From the NCBI RefSeq assembly GCF_963675165.1, contig NC_087377.1, positions 13,140,198 to 13,204,197 of the forward strand: a DNA stretch of 64,000 nt, written 5' to 3'. Every line of letters begins with the position of its first letter. Position 1 is the first letter of the stretch. The stretch comes from Halichondria panicea. Lineage: Eukaryota > Porifera > Demospongiae > Suberitida > Halichondriidae. The position numbers were made by a program, and so were the translations under genes. Of this stretch, positions 35,046 through 46,009 are shown in pieces. The notes beneath the pieces were generated by a model that did no database searches, was not told the origin of the DNA, and saw only the letters and a program-made list of their open reading frames with translations.

Positions 35046-35557
35046 CAGTGGCGTAGCCAGGATTTTGAATTTTGGATTGGGGAGGGCAGGGCTCAAATTG
35101 TTGAAGCATAGACGCTGAAGTTTATTCACTAAAAAAAGGTCATCACTTTTCCTCAGCAGTAAGCATGCGCATCAGATGGCCCTGCCCACATATCCATTAC
35201 ATGACATCATTCTAGTAACTACCGTATAGCGCGAAATTTTCGAGGGGCTTAATTTTCGTGAATTTCGTGGGTTAGCAATCCTACACGAAAATTAAGTCCA
35301 CGAAAATCGTTCTTTACCTGCTATAACGTGCAAGATTTAAAGGCGTGGCTTCCGGTAAGCAGTCATTCCGCGAACATTGTGCAACGAAATGCTTTTAGAG
35401 GCCATTCCACGAAATATAAGTTCCTCGAAAATTTCGCGCTATACGGTATGCATATAGTACTCAGAATAGATCGACAGATTACAGTTTCAAGCTAAGTTGA
35501 AGTTGATGGAGCACAAAAGGAGGGGGGCTCTAGCCCCGTCAGCCCCCCCTCTGCTGT
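35046..35557. mobile_element. CAG-end DNA transposon carrying a nested MITE
   Basis: The left end CAGTGGCGTAGCCAGGAT is typical of this family; the right end (agccccccctctgctg) is less well kept. The paralogous DNA near 22060-22110 lacks it. A MITE at 35220-35448 is inserted inside. Confidence 0.65.
35220..35448. mobile_element. MITE, TA-flanked, CCGTATAGCGCGAAATTTTC ends
   Basis: 229 bp with perfect 26-bp inverted ends that include the flanking TA. A Tc1/mariner-type TA target is likely. Best-preserved member of a family seen in part at 12130-12260, 20706, 39866, 51592, 54590 and elsewhere. Confidence 0.92.
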
Positions 35558-35995
35558 ATGGATGTTATACAGAGGACCTTTGGATGCAAGTCAGAGTAAA
35601 ACCCCAAATACCAATATAACTGTGTTTTGTGTCTTGGGTGAGATCCAGAGGGGGCAATTTTCTGCCAGCCAATCTTAATCCAGCTAAAGGAGATGTAGTA
35701 CTAATAAAACCTTCCTGATGCTGTTAATTAATGTAAGACGCAGCTTACCTCCCAATAACAGCACAAAGCACTGGTAAAGACTGTTTATACAATACCTGCC
35801 TGAATTCCTGAATGATCGTCTCTTAAGCAGAGTTTTAAGTCAACGCTATCGTTTCCACTAATTAAAAAGTGAAACACAGATGAGATCAAGGGCATTCTAA
35901 TCACAAGCATCAAGTCTATGTACGTTAGCACGTGATCCGCTTTTGTTTCCAATCCCTTTAATAATCTATGCTTCTAACAGTGACTGCATACTCAC

Positions 35996-36078
35996 CAGCC
36001 TCACAAATAGTCAGGAGTTTCTGAGAGATCTCATTGAGATGATCCGTCAGCTCCAGCAACTCTTCATCCGTCAAGCAG
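35996..36078 (-). CDS. HEAT-repeat protein, isolated open exon
   Basis: An 83-bp exon between acceptor ctatgcag and donor gtgagtat on the minus strand reads LTDEELLELTDHLNEISQKL and then LTICEAG. Related sequence lies at 52810-52920 (MDDEELITLEDQL) and 58768-58790 (LAKELLRLV). In gene direction it precedes the 34127-34227 exon, which suits one gene copy. Confidence 0.5.
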
Positions 36079-36449
36079 CTGCATAGCCTCAAAGATCCAC
36101 TACACAATAAACGTCAAGTGAGACTGAGAACTAGCTCTGATAAAGGGTCATGCATTATTTTGATGGACAGATTATGATAAAGGATCACAGTAAATAATGA
36201 AAGTACCGCGGGTGCTGATGCCTCGGTGGAGGTGCCAACGCTACATATAGTACATAACATAAAACTACTAATAGCTAGCTTTTATACACGTACACATTAT
36301 TAATTATAATTATCATGATGAATTTTGCTGCATGCAATCAACCAATAGTGGGTAATGATCAACCATGATTGTTGTTAAAAACGATCGATGCCAAAAGTTC
36401 AAGTCTAAAATGAATGGCTGCAAAGTCAGCAGAGCCTTGCAGCTCTCTG

Positions 36450-37112
36450 CAGGGGCGGATCCAGAGGTAGTTCGTTGGGTTCGTACGAACTACCCTTCCA
36501 GCTAGTATATATTAGCTAGCTAGCTAACTGTACTGTCGTGACAAAGTCGTACAAAGTACGTCCTCTCTGCTTAATAAAAGGGTGGGGCTGGTTCTCTTTG
36601 CATAATAAAAGGGTGGGGCTGGTTCTCTCTACATAACAAGAGGGTGGGGCTGGCTACTGCAGCCACATTGATTTGCACCGTGGTCAAGCGATTATTATAT
36701 CTAGCCATGAATCCTTGACTCCTGGTGTAAGAAGAGGAAAGTTTCAGGTAAGGGAGAGTGCATGACACTGCATATTGAATGACACTGCATACTTACATGT
36801 ATAATTGCTATAAAATCAATAATAATTATATTGATGGTCAAGTTCTACAAGTCTATATATAGCCAAGTCTCCTCTTCACCAGCCACCACCGGCTGTCTTT
36901 CCACTGGGGACCACTACTATCTCTCCTCCAGTCACAACTATCTCTCCTGTGTTTATAAATCATGAGGGAGAACATGAGGGTTAATTAGTGGGCGTGGTAC
37001 TTTAAAAGGGGCGTGGTCACAAAAATTTCGGCGCTGCGCACCGAGTGAGCTTTTTGCGCGGACAAGAATTACTATAAGAACCCCCCTTCCTTAAATCCTG
37101 GATCCGCCCCTG
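36450..37112. mobile_element. CAG...CTG DNA transposon in the inverted-repeat arm
   Basis: Ends are CAGGGGCGGATCCAG and CTGGATCCGCCCCTG, perfect 12-bp inverted ends or longer, with a 5-bp duplication ctctg at 36445-36449 and 37113-37117. The opposite arm near 33475 has the uninterrupted sequence. Inside are three copies of gggtggggctggttctct-like sequence near 36580-36650. Confidence 0.92.
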
Positions 37113-37460
37113 CTCTGCTCACTCTTGCAGCTACCAATAGCTAGCGTTCTAGTGCAGAGCTAACTACTAAGTAGAGTAGTAACACTCGGTGAACAAGTTT
37201 TGCTACAGACTCTTCTGAAAAGGCTGCAATAGCATTCCAAGTAAGCAAAACTAGGCATAACTCGAGAACGAAGCATTATTTTGCAAATCCACGAATTAAA
37301 ATCCAAGTAAACATGACTAGAAGCCTATAGAAACTCTTACTTGCACTTGATTCATCCTTGAGCAGCTGTAGTGGTCTACACACACAGACACACAGATACA
37401 CAGACACACAAACACACTACCGTATACCTCGCTTGCGCATGCGCACCGAGGCATAAAAAG

Positions 37461-38422
37461 ACCTAGCTTGCAGAGTTATTATTTGAGTATAGTCTACCAT
37501 CACTCCAGCAAGATGTTTAGTTAACACTCTACCAAATCAACTTCTCTAGTTGATTTGGTAAAGAGTGTTAACTAAACGTATGAAAAACAACATTGTTGAC
37601 AGTTGGATTTTAGTTTTTAGTTAACTAACATAATTATAGCAAAAACATATTCCACTCTATATTCATGCATGCACTGGTCTAGCTAACAAAGATCAATTAG
37701 ATCAATTAATCTAGCGTTACACAATAAACACCTAAAACCAATTTATTAGTAGCCGAGTGACCATGTCTCAGAATTACGCTGCTAATTAAGCTAATGACTA
37801 TTACCACAAGCGGAAAACCACACATGATAATGTTTGACTAATTCGTTAGAAAGGCGTATATACGAGCTGAAAATGCCTATAAGCTTACAGCCAGAGGTTA
37901 ATCCCATTAGCTAATTATTAACAGATTAACACAGGCCTTGAATATAGAAGTTCTAAGTTCTCTCGGATGAAATGTCTGGCTTAATTACGATACTATAGTC
38001 CTTTTCAAGGGCGTATGAAGAGAAGTAGGCATGCAACTACAATCTATCAAATTACAAATAGGAGGGGCGTGTGAACTAAAAATAGATTGCACGTGCCCTT
38101 ACTCCATAAAGCTAGCTAGCTAGCACTGTACTGTTGGGTAGAGTTGGCCACAAAGGTCAATAAGCGGAAGAGAAGGACCGATGCTAGACTAGAAGTAGCC
38201 ATTAATCAATTCTAAGCTCTTCAAACTAATTTTGCGGTAAATTTCTAGTATAACAGTGTTCACGCCCACTATCACGCCTATTTACGTGTGGGCGGTTGGT
38301 TAAATATAGTATATCCTGCTGACTCATCAGTTTTTTGACGACTACACAGTATACATTGCGAGTTGCATGCCCTCTTCTCTTCATACGCCCTTGTCATTAT
38401 ATTATCTGCATACACTATATAG
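37461..38422. other. No gene recognised
   Basis: It contains a short inverted repeat near 37520-37575 (accaaatcaacttctctagttgatttggt type) and AT-rich DNA. No signal-peptide or Ig exon was found upstream of the FN3 exon at 38423, although this is where one would expect them. Confidence 0.5.
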
Positions 38423-38701
38423 ATCCACCGGGACCACCGTCCAACATAAGACACTCCATTCCGAGCAGCTCAGCCAATGAAGTTAGTGTGACTATTGGTT
38501 GGAATCCTCCTACTGAGACTGGTGGTAGAGATGACATTGCTTACATAGTGACCATCTCACCTCCGGCTCAGCTCTCTGCTACTGTCCTCACATCCACCTC
38601 TGTCACTGTGACTGCTCAATGCAATGTGGACTACACTGTCAGTATTGTGGCTACCAACTGTGCTGGGAACAGTACAAATGCTGAGTACAGGTTTACGATT
38701 G
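38423..38701 (+). pseudogene. Orphan FN3 exon of the receptor family
   Basis: A phase-1 FN3 exon (DPPGPPSNIRHSIPSS, WNPPTETGGRDDIAYIV, NVDYTVSIVATNCAGNST) with acceptor ctatatag and donor gtaagt. It is open and close to the receptor 2-4 FN3 exons, but no Ig or signal exon is upstream and a retrotransposon fragment follows. It could be a leftover of a deleted receptor or a 5' exon of the gene at 39950, since the phases agree. Confidence 0.75.
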
Positions 38702-38789
38702 GTAAGTTGACAGCTTATTTATTTTTTGGAAGCGAACGCAATTCTGAGAAAAACGCCCATGGTCCGGGTTGTAGTCGACTAGAGGCTGT

Positions 38790-39427
38790 ATGCTAAAGCT
38801 TATAAGAAACTATAGGACTGCGCATGCATGCTCAAAAGAACTTTTTCATCATCGAATTCGGTTGATACTAAAAAGCAACTTTATATCTCTCTAGTTAAGT
38901 CTCAACTGCTATATAGCTCACCACAATGGAGGCCGATGCTCATTAAAGATATGCAGTCTCTTGAAAAAATACAGAGAAGAGCGACTAAGTTCATTCTGGG
39001 CCAAGGTCTATCTCTGCTAAGCTACAAGGCAAGACTCATCAAGCTGAATCTCCTCCCTCTCGTGTACTATCTAGAACTGGCAGACATAATGTTCTAGCTA
39101 CATAACATCTTACAAAAACAGAACTCCAAGATACGACACTCTGGACTATGTCACACAAACCACTGGCTACACCAGATCCTCGGACAATCATAGACTAAAT
39201 CACAAGTACTCAAGAACAAACACTCTCAGACATATTTACTACATTTGTCTAGAGTGCCAAGACTATGGAATAGCCTGCCACCAATGGAGATGAACCTCAC
39301 GAGCAGCACTCTCAAAGCCAAATTGAAGAATCACCTCTGGCAACACTTCCTCAGCAATTTCGACTCTGACGTTCCTTGCACCTTTCACTTTAAGTGCCCA
39401 TTTGTTGCATCATGCACTCACGCCTAA
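38790..39427 (+). pseudogene. Non-LTR retrotransposon 3' fragment
   Basis: Two consecutive frames give the C-terminal part of an RT polyprotein: KKQLYISLVKSQLLYSSPQW, SLEKIQRRATKFILGQG, then VPRLWNSLPPMEMNL and DVPCTFHFKCPF. They correspond to the element at 23182-24039 but belong to a different subfamily. A stop after NIMF-like LADIMF and a shift separate the two parts. Confidence 0.88.
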
Positions 39428-39491
39428 TTATTAGTTTTGTTATGGTAACCTGTGTCTACAGGCTTGCCATCAACTGTACTAGGTCAGTGCT

Positions 39492-39721
39492 ACCAAGAGC
39501 GCATAAAAGAGAGAGAGCATGTAACTTCGCATCTGCTACAGTACAGGCAGAATCCAAAACCACTACTATAAATAGAACAATTCTTGAAATTGCTCACTGC
39601 TGCATGTGCATGGAATGCAATCCCACGTGACCATAGTTCTATTTATAGTAGTGGTTTTGGAATCTGCCCATACTGTAGCAGACGGAAGTTACACGCTCTC
39701 TCTCTTTTATGCGCTCTTGGT
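39492..39721. mobile_element. MITE-like palindrome, about 87-bp arms
   Basis: The arms run from accaagagcgcataaaagag (39492) to aatagaac (39578) and back from gttctattt (39636) to ctcttggt (39721). A few differences between arms show some age. No coding. Confidence 0.85.
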
Positions 39722-39949
39722 GCTACATATATACATGATTTATTTTGTCTTTAATGCTGTAAAATCATATTGAATTGAGTATCTAGAATCTTCTGAACAT
39801 GTCTGTACAAGGAGGAAATGAAGAATGTTACTTACTTACGGTACTTTATACTTTATATTTACTTACCGTATAGTGTGTATATTTCGAGGGTATAAATGTT
39901 CGCGGTTTTCGCTTGAGCAATGCAAGCTTACCATTAATGTTACGTTCAG

Positions 39950-42594
39950 TTGTGGATTGTGGCTCCCCTCCCTCCATTTTCAATGCATCTCCTGGAACAT
40001 CCACGCCTGGTACAACTCTCGGAGGGATGGTGACCTACACCTGTGACGCTGGGTATGAGGTCTCCACTGGAGTCACCACAGCAATGGCTACCTGTATGGC
40101 TAATGGGATGTGGGGACCTCTACCAACTTGTCAATGTATGTGAAGTTGTTACTGTCACTGATATAATACTTAATTGCATTAACTGTGTTCTCACTCACTC
40201 AGTTGTGGATTGTGGCTTCCCACCCACCATTGGAAATGGCTCTCCTGGAACACCCACCAGCACAACCTACCAAGGGACAGTGACCTACAACTGTGTCATT
40301 GGGTATGAGGTCTCCACTGGAGTCACCACAGCAATAGCTACCTGTATGGCTAATGGGATATGGGGACCTCTACCAGCGTGTTCACGTAAGTCATGGATTG
40401 GAGAAGTTTTCTCTATTTCCTGTCTACTTTATAGCTGTTGACTGTGGTGTCCTCACTTACCCCTCTAATGGAGCAGTGGACACTTCCTCTGGAACCACCT
40501 TCATGATGACTGCTACCTACTCTTGTAACACTGGATACAACATTGTTGAAGAGGCCACTAGGACTTGTGGGGCTACTGCATTGTGGACTCCAGAGGCCCC
40601 GACCTGTGCACGTGAGTAGCATGGATAACTGTGTACACTGTGTCCACTGTGTTCATATTTCACAGCTGTTGACTGTGGTCCTCACTGTGAATGCAACATT
40701 CTACTATTAATTTGTTGCAGTGCTTTGTCCGGACCTCACCATTCCAGCCAATGGAGGGATCACATACAACCCAACCATCATCCCTAGAACTGAGGGTACC
40801 ATGGCTACCTACACCTGTGACACTGGCTACCAGATGACTGGATTGACAGTGAGAATGTGTACTGTCACTGGATGGAGCAATGGAGAAGACCTTGTCTGCA
40901 CTGGTAAGTAGATTGATGCATTCGAGCTAACGTGAGACTTGGGGTAAACTCTCAGCCACCTGTTCTGACCTAGCCTCTCCAATGGAATAATCAGCCAAAC
41001 TCCTCAACTAGACTGATCCAACAACATACACAACTAACGACTTAAATGATTAATTTTCTTTGCAATTTATGAAACCTTCACATGCATGCATGCATGCATG
41101 GTCAGTCAATAATTGGTATTTCTTAGCAGTCAGATGCCCAGCGGGAACCTATCAAGAAGAGTTGTCAACTGGAGAGAGTGCTTGTGTGCCTTGTCCTGGA
41201 AACAGCTTCAGTATTGTTGAAGATAGTGTGGAGTGTATATGTTTCAGTGGCTATTACAAGACGGAATTGGAGGGACCAAATGTTCAATGTTCATGTAAGA
41301 TTCTTAGATAATAAATAATTGATTGTTTGGAAGTACAATTCATGCAGATTTATAATTATATATACGAATTGTATACAGTGTATATATGTGAAATATTTAC
41401 CAACATGACATGCTTGTTCATTGATGCCGTATATAGCTCCTCCGAACAACTGTAAGAGTTTGCAAGTAGTTACTGAGAGAACTCGAGGTAACACAATCAC
41501 TGTGCGTTGGGAGAGGCCTGAGATCACTGGGAGAAACGACCTGTACTACAACATATTCTACTCTGAGGATAACCAGACCTTCACTCAAGACAACAGCAGG
41601 CCGTATGTCAAACAAGATGCCCTGGTGGACTACTCAGTGTCTGGTCTGCGACCACTTACCACCTACACCATCCGAGTGATCCCTGAGAATGGAGTGAGTG
41701 ATCAGGAAGAGGGAGGGCAGAGCAAGACCTGTGAAATTGTGGCCAGGACTGAGGATACAAGTGAGTGGACTTGCATGACTGATACCATTCTGTAAGAAAT
41801 GTTTTAGTGTAGAGTTGTATGATAATTATATGCATATTGAACTCGATAAATAATTCCCCTTGCGAAATTATAGAAGAGGGCATCAATGAATGAAATTGTA
41901 CCACCCTGCCTCAGGGTCTAATTCCCCCTCCCTGGTGATTGGTTTCTGCATTGTTGTGGTTTGGACCACGCCCACAAGGTCGTATGGGAAGATCACTGGC
42001 TATGACGTCAGGTTTATTCCTCAAGGGTCTGGTTCAGATTTGGTGGTGTCTAAAGGAAGAAGAGAACTTTTCCATGCAGTTGGAGATACTGGGATAGTCA
42101 CTGACAACGTCATGGTGCAGGTATATTATCCACTATACATCAAAATTTATGGCAGTAAACCTCCAAGGACGAGGGTGAAGCCCCGAGGCCAAGGATGGTT
42201 TACGTTTGCCATAAATTCGAATGTAGTGGACAATAAGTGTTATAATTATACCCACTTGAATTAGAAGTATTTGCTACCTAAGCTACCTCATCTTGGATAC
42301 AACTAGCAAACAGTCTCAAAAACTATTGAAAACGAACAAAAAGCTTGTGCCTAGTTGCTATGATACAGACCCCAAGTGGGGAATAATCATTATTATATAA
42401 ATCTACAATTGCAATAAATTATAATGTTCAGGTGAGAGCAAAAACGTCAGCTGCAGAGGGGAGGTGGAGTGAGCTGGTGCCACTGGGTAAGTTTTATTGC
42501 GAAATGTAATGTCACACCTCACCTAGTATGACATAATTTATATTATACAGGTTGCAGGAATGCTGATGGTTTTGCTGGCCCTATCCATGAGTGA
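39950..42594 (+). CDS. CCP x4 - Eph-like cysteine-rich - FN3 x2 protein (5' end missing)
   Basis: Exons by frame and splice sites: CCP at 39950-40135, 40203-40385, 40435-40611 and 40721-40903; a cysteine-rich module at 41127-41294 (CPAGTYQEE..., CVPCPGNSFS, CICFSGYY), of the GCC2/GCC3 type found in Eph receptors; FN3 at 41437-41760; a second FN3 split over 41915-42120 and 42432-42486; and a last exon 42551-42594 ending GPIHE-stop. Most junctions are phase 1, one is phase 0, and all agree. No signal exon was found upstream and no membrane helix or kinase downstream, so the product may be secreted or the gene truncated. A partial CCP start near 40666 (VDCGPHCEC, then stop) is probably an exon relic. 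Confidence 0.78.
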
Positions 42595-43124
42595 ATCAGA
42601 CTTACAATTTACTGTTGTGAACTCATAATTATGATGACGCCCAATGATCAATACTTTACGCTATATGACCTTATTTAGAAAGTTCTGTATTTGTAGTGTT
42701 CTAGAAACTTCTTCTGTGTTTCTGTTTTGTATATATAAATAGTGCTGTCTCATTACTTCTGAAAACCTCTGTGAGTCTTACCTAGCTATACTAAACGAGG
42801 TATTAGATCCCCTGCCAACAGTAATCTATATAGGGTCAGTGTATGATAATAATACTGACTGTACTGTACTGTATACTCATGATTCATGTACTCTTGGATG
42901 TATATACATTCCCAATTCAGAGTGCAGGTGACTCAACTCTTGATATACCATATAGCGGATAATTTTCGTATGAACCACCAAGTTTAATATTTCTTCTTAT
43001 AGCTCAGAATAGTTATGTAGAAAACCTGTATTGCGCATAATTTTTGGATTAATACTCTAATTCCAGAAAATGTTTGAGGACTATACCAACATAATTCTCT
43101 GTAATGTGATCTCATCCTGTGCAG
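42595..43124. other. No gene recognised
   Basis: AT-rich DNA with one partial CCGTATAG-family end near 42950 (catatagcggataattttcg). Confidence 0.5.
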
Positions 43125-43540
43125 GTGAGTGAGCCATCGTTGCTGGCATCCATGGTCGCGAGGATGACGGTGCCTACTCTATCAGGTACGTGGTTTCGAT
43201 GATGACCAGGATAATGGCGAGGAGTTCACATACTCTGGGAGTGGAGGCCTTTTGGGCAACAGGAGGATGGCCAAACAGTCTACGAACCAGAAGTCATGAA
43301 CAAGTACATACACCATTAAATCAAATCGGTGGCCATAATTATTAAACTACAGTAAACTGTTATAATTTCAGTTGTATTATGATTTTTGAAAACTTAGAGC
43401 GAGCCCTTTCAAATGGCTCGAAATTATTTTTTTGCTAATTTACCAGAGTATTGTTGCAACCTCTCCCCTACAGGGCCCTTGCTTGTACGTGTGATTTCTC
43501 CCTCAATGACAAGACAGGGGCTTTATATTACATTGACGTT
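43125..43540 (+). pseudogene. SRA/YDG-domain relic (UHRF1-type)
   Basis: Three pieces of an SRA domain in order: AIVAGIHGREDDGAYSI, then in the next frame GFDDDQDNGEEFTYSGSGG and NRRMAKQSTNQKS, then, after a plausible intron (donor gtacat at 43304, acceptor cccctacag before 43474), KALACTCDFSLNDKTGA. The SRA domain binds hemimethylated CpG in UHRF1 proteins. At least two frameshifts and loss of the rest of the protein make this a pseudogene fragment. The retained intron argues against a processed copy. Confidence 0.75.
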
Positions 43541-43839
43541 GTAACGGATATATTGGAGTTATGCACTAGCCGAATTTCTTGTTTCTTCGCTTTTTCGCGC
43601 TTTTCTTTTCCTGGAAATCCTATAGCAACGTTCACATTGCAAACGTTTTTTAATTTTGATTCCCTTCATTAATTACAGTAGTACATTAATGTTTCTCTAG
43701 ATCTAGACTACACCCACAAATTTAACACAAGCAATTTAGTGGTGTTTGTGTTTTTAAAAATAATGTTATCTAGATTCTGCAATAGATCTAAAATGTAGTT
43801 ACTATTATTCAGTTGTTTACTGTTGCTGCAGGTAAGGAC

Positions 43840-45370
43840 TTATGGGCCACCAGTCACCGTGGAGACCACCTCCACACAGATAACCATATCCTACAAAACA
43901 TCCTACAATGTGACCATCAGAGCTGTCAACTGTGTTGGAATGAGTTAAGAACCTTCAATAATATTGAGTAAGCCTCATTGGGAATGTCATCATTGATTAT
44001 ATTTGGCTGCAATTTTATAGTCATAAAACATACATATACTCGTTTCCTTATCATATTTGCAGTTGTGTGTCCCACACCGTCTACTGCATGCTGCTGGTGT
44101 TACCATCACCAACACACCTCCTGTCACTATTGGTGGATCCATGCTCACCTTCACTTGCAGTGGAGACAATGGAGTGATAACCTCAACCTGTGGCAGTAAT
44201 GGGTGGTCTCCTGACCCTGGGAAATTTGACTGTGGCATTCCAGTTACAGGTGTCATACATGGCTATTAACTCTCTAAAAGGAATGTTAATCTCATGCATT
44301 AGATCCCCAGTCACCTGTGGTTCTCCTGCTGCACCGTAGAGAGGTAGTGTGGACATCAATGGTGAGACACTACCCTTCTCACTGGGTTCACAGGTCAGTG
44401 GCGGATCCAGAGGGGGTTCTTTGGGTTCAATTGACCTCCATTTGAGAAAGAAGTGAGTGGGAGGCTCAAGCAACTAGTTAGCAAGTTGTTCCTTTTCTTA
44501 CTAGCTTTCACGTGCACTTCTTACTTACCTTTAGTCCTTGCTAGTACGTCCTGCGAAGCTTTGTCTGTGCAGTTTCAGTAACTATGAAGGCTAAAAACTC
44601 TTCAGTATAGTGCATGCAGACTGCCTATGAAAAGTGATGACCTTGTTTTTAGGAAAAAATTCGGGGAGCTTGTTGTGCAGAGATAGGCCAGGTGAAACGT
44701 AGCTGTTTAGAGAAGATTGAAAAAGTTTACAAATGTATTACATACACCGCCTTTGTTCCACATTTCTCAATGGCAGGTTATTGGGTGCTCGTAATACAAA
44801 CATATCACTTTCTGACCGCGTCCATATAGCCAACTGCTCTCTTCCTCTTGAGCTGTGCAATGGTGCTACAGTGGACTATGAGAGGTGAATGAGACAGTGT
44901 TGGAGGGAACAGTGCTGACTTACCAGTGGGACAATGGACTCTCACTGACTGGACCTAACAACATCACTTGCACTAATGCTGGAGTCTGGAGCACTGATCC
45001 TGAGGCAATCATGTGTGTACTTGTGACTGAAGGTGATGAGCTTTGTAATTGTTTGCTATCCCAAGGTACATACTATCCCATCTCACATGCAGTTTCTACT
45101 GTTGCTCCTTTGTTCTCCACTTCTGCAACTGTCGCTATCAGTGTGGTCATCACTTTCATTGTCACTCTAATCATTGGATTCATTACTGGACTGTTGGTGA
45201 TGCATCTTTTCTTTCGTAAGAAAGCAGTGTACTTCCTGGCAAATGAAGGACAAGCTAACGCAGCGTCCACTGCACCAGTTGGTCCTGTTTATGAGGTGGT
45301 GTCACCCAAAGAGGACATTGAACTCAACACAAACCAGGCGTACGAACCATTAAAGTCGTTCACTCATTAA
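43840..45370 (+). pseudogene. Receptor 5: FN3-CCP-CCP-CCP-TM-tail remnant
   Basis: Closest to receptor 1. The remains are half an FN3 exon (43852-43948, PPVTVETTSTQITISY, stop after GMS); a CCP exon (about 44063-44250) with a small insertion near tgcatgctgctgg that shifts the frame; a CCP exon (about 44305-44690) with an in-frame TAG and a transposon inside; a CCP exon (about 44831-45032) that lost one base at gagaggtgaatgag and has Trp in place of a core Cys (YQWDNG); and an intact membrane/tail exon (about 45092-45370) ending VYEVVSPKEDIELNTNQAYE-PLKSFTH. No Ig or signal exon was found. Despite this, the tail exon is open and conserved. Confidence 0.85.
44396..44662. mobile_element. CAG-end DNA transposon in a receptor 5 CCP exon, truncated
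   Basis: The left end CAGTGGCGGATCCAGAGG follows directly on the exon sequence ctgggttcacaggt. The body is the reverse complement of much of 22257-22628 (caactagttagcaag, gaaaaaattc). The right end is lost: at about 44663 the exon tail resumes (ggagcttgttgtgcagag, compare 6648-6663). Confidence 0.85.
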
Positions 45371-46009
45371 TTTTTAGTTAATTGCGATCATTTTGGCTTG
45401 TTTATAGACCTATAATTATATAGACTTGTATTCTAATACTATATAATCATAGATTGTCTCATGCAATGACATTTATATATCCCTATAATTATACAGGTTA
45501 TTTTTTGCTGTAAATTAAATGTGGTTTTTCTGACTTCCTCAATCAGACTGAAATAGTCTTTATGCCTATGATTAACAGTTATTATGCCTCGGTGCGCATG
45601 CGCAAGCAAGGTTGCGTGTGTGTGGACTGGTCTAACTGCAGGCGGGTCCGACCTAGAGCTGGTCTATACAGTATAGTGACAGCAAGCAAGCGTAAGCATG
45701 ATTGCAGAAAACGTACGGTTAGTTTGTAGCCAATGTAGCCAAGCATTCGTATATGGCTTTGTGGTAGGAGACAATAGCTAGGTTTCATGCAAACAGTTCG
45801 GCATTTGTGGCAAGAAATTGCATGGTTAGTTCCAAAGTTAGTGCATAATTATACTACAGGTGTGTATACTACAGGTGTGTGCAGAGGCAATATACATGTG
45901 TATTATTATTATTAAGTGTTCAGTTCAACGTCGTATATAATTCAACGTGGTAAATTAATATTCGGTTGTGTTGGTTGATGAAGAAAGTTCAAACCACAGT
46001 TAAGTGTAA
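45371..46009. other. 3' flank of receptor 5
   Basis: No gene seen. It contains one end of the dispersed arm repeat at about 45580-45610 (ttatgcctcggtgcgcatgc). Confidence 0.55.

Larger units (their letters stand above)
33130..37460. repeat. 4.3-kb composite inverted repeat
   Basis: The left arm (about 33130-33670) and right arm (about 36195-37460) are inverted copies. Both start at gcctcggtgcgcatgcgcaa on the outside and pass through gcataactcgagaacgaagc, agtgcagagctaac and gggtgctgatgcctcgg. The right arm is longer because of a 663-bp transposon at 36450. The interior contains minus-strand HEAT exon pieces. Single partial arms also occur at about 16790-17000, 29645-29790, 45580-45610 and 61420-61610, so the arm is a dispersed repeat family. 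Confidence 0.8.

Noticed and set aside
5121-45370. Receptors as receptor tyrosine kinases
   Set aside because: No kinase motifs follow the membrane helix; each tail ends after about 50-60 residues with a stop.
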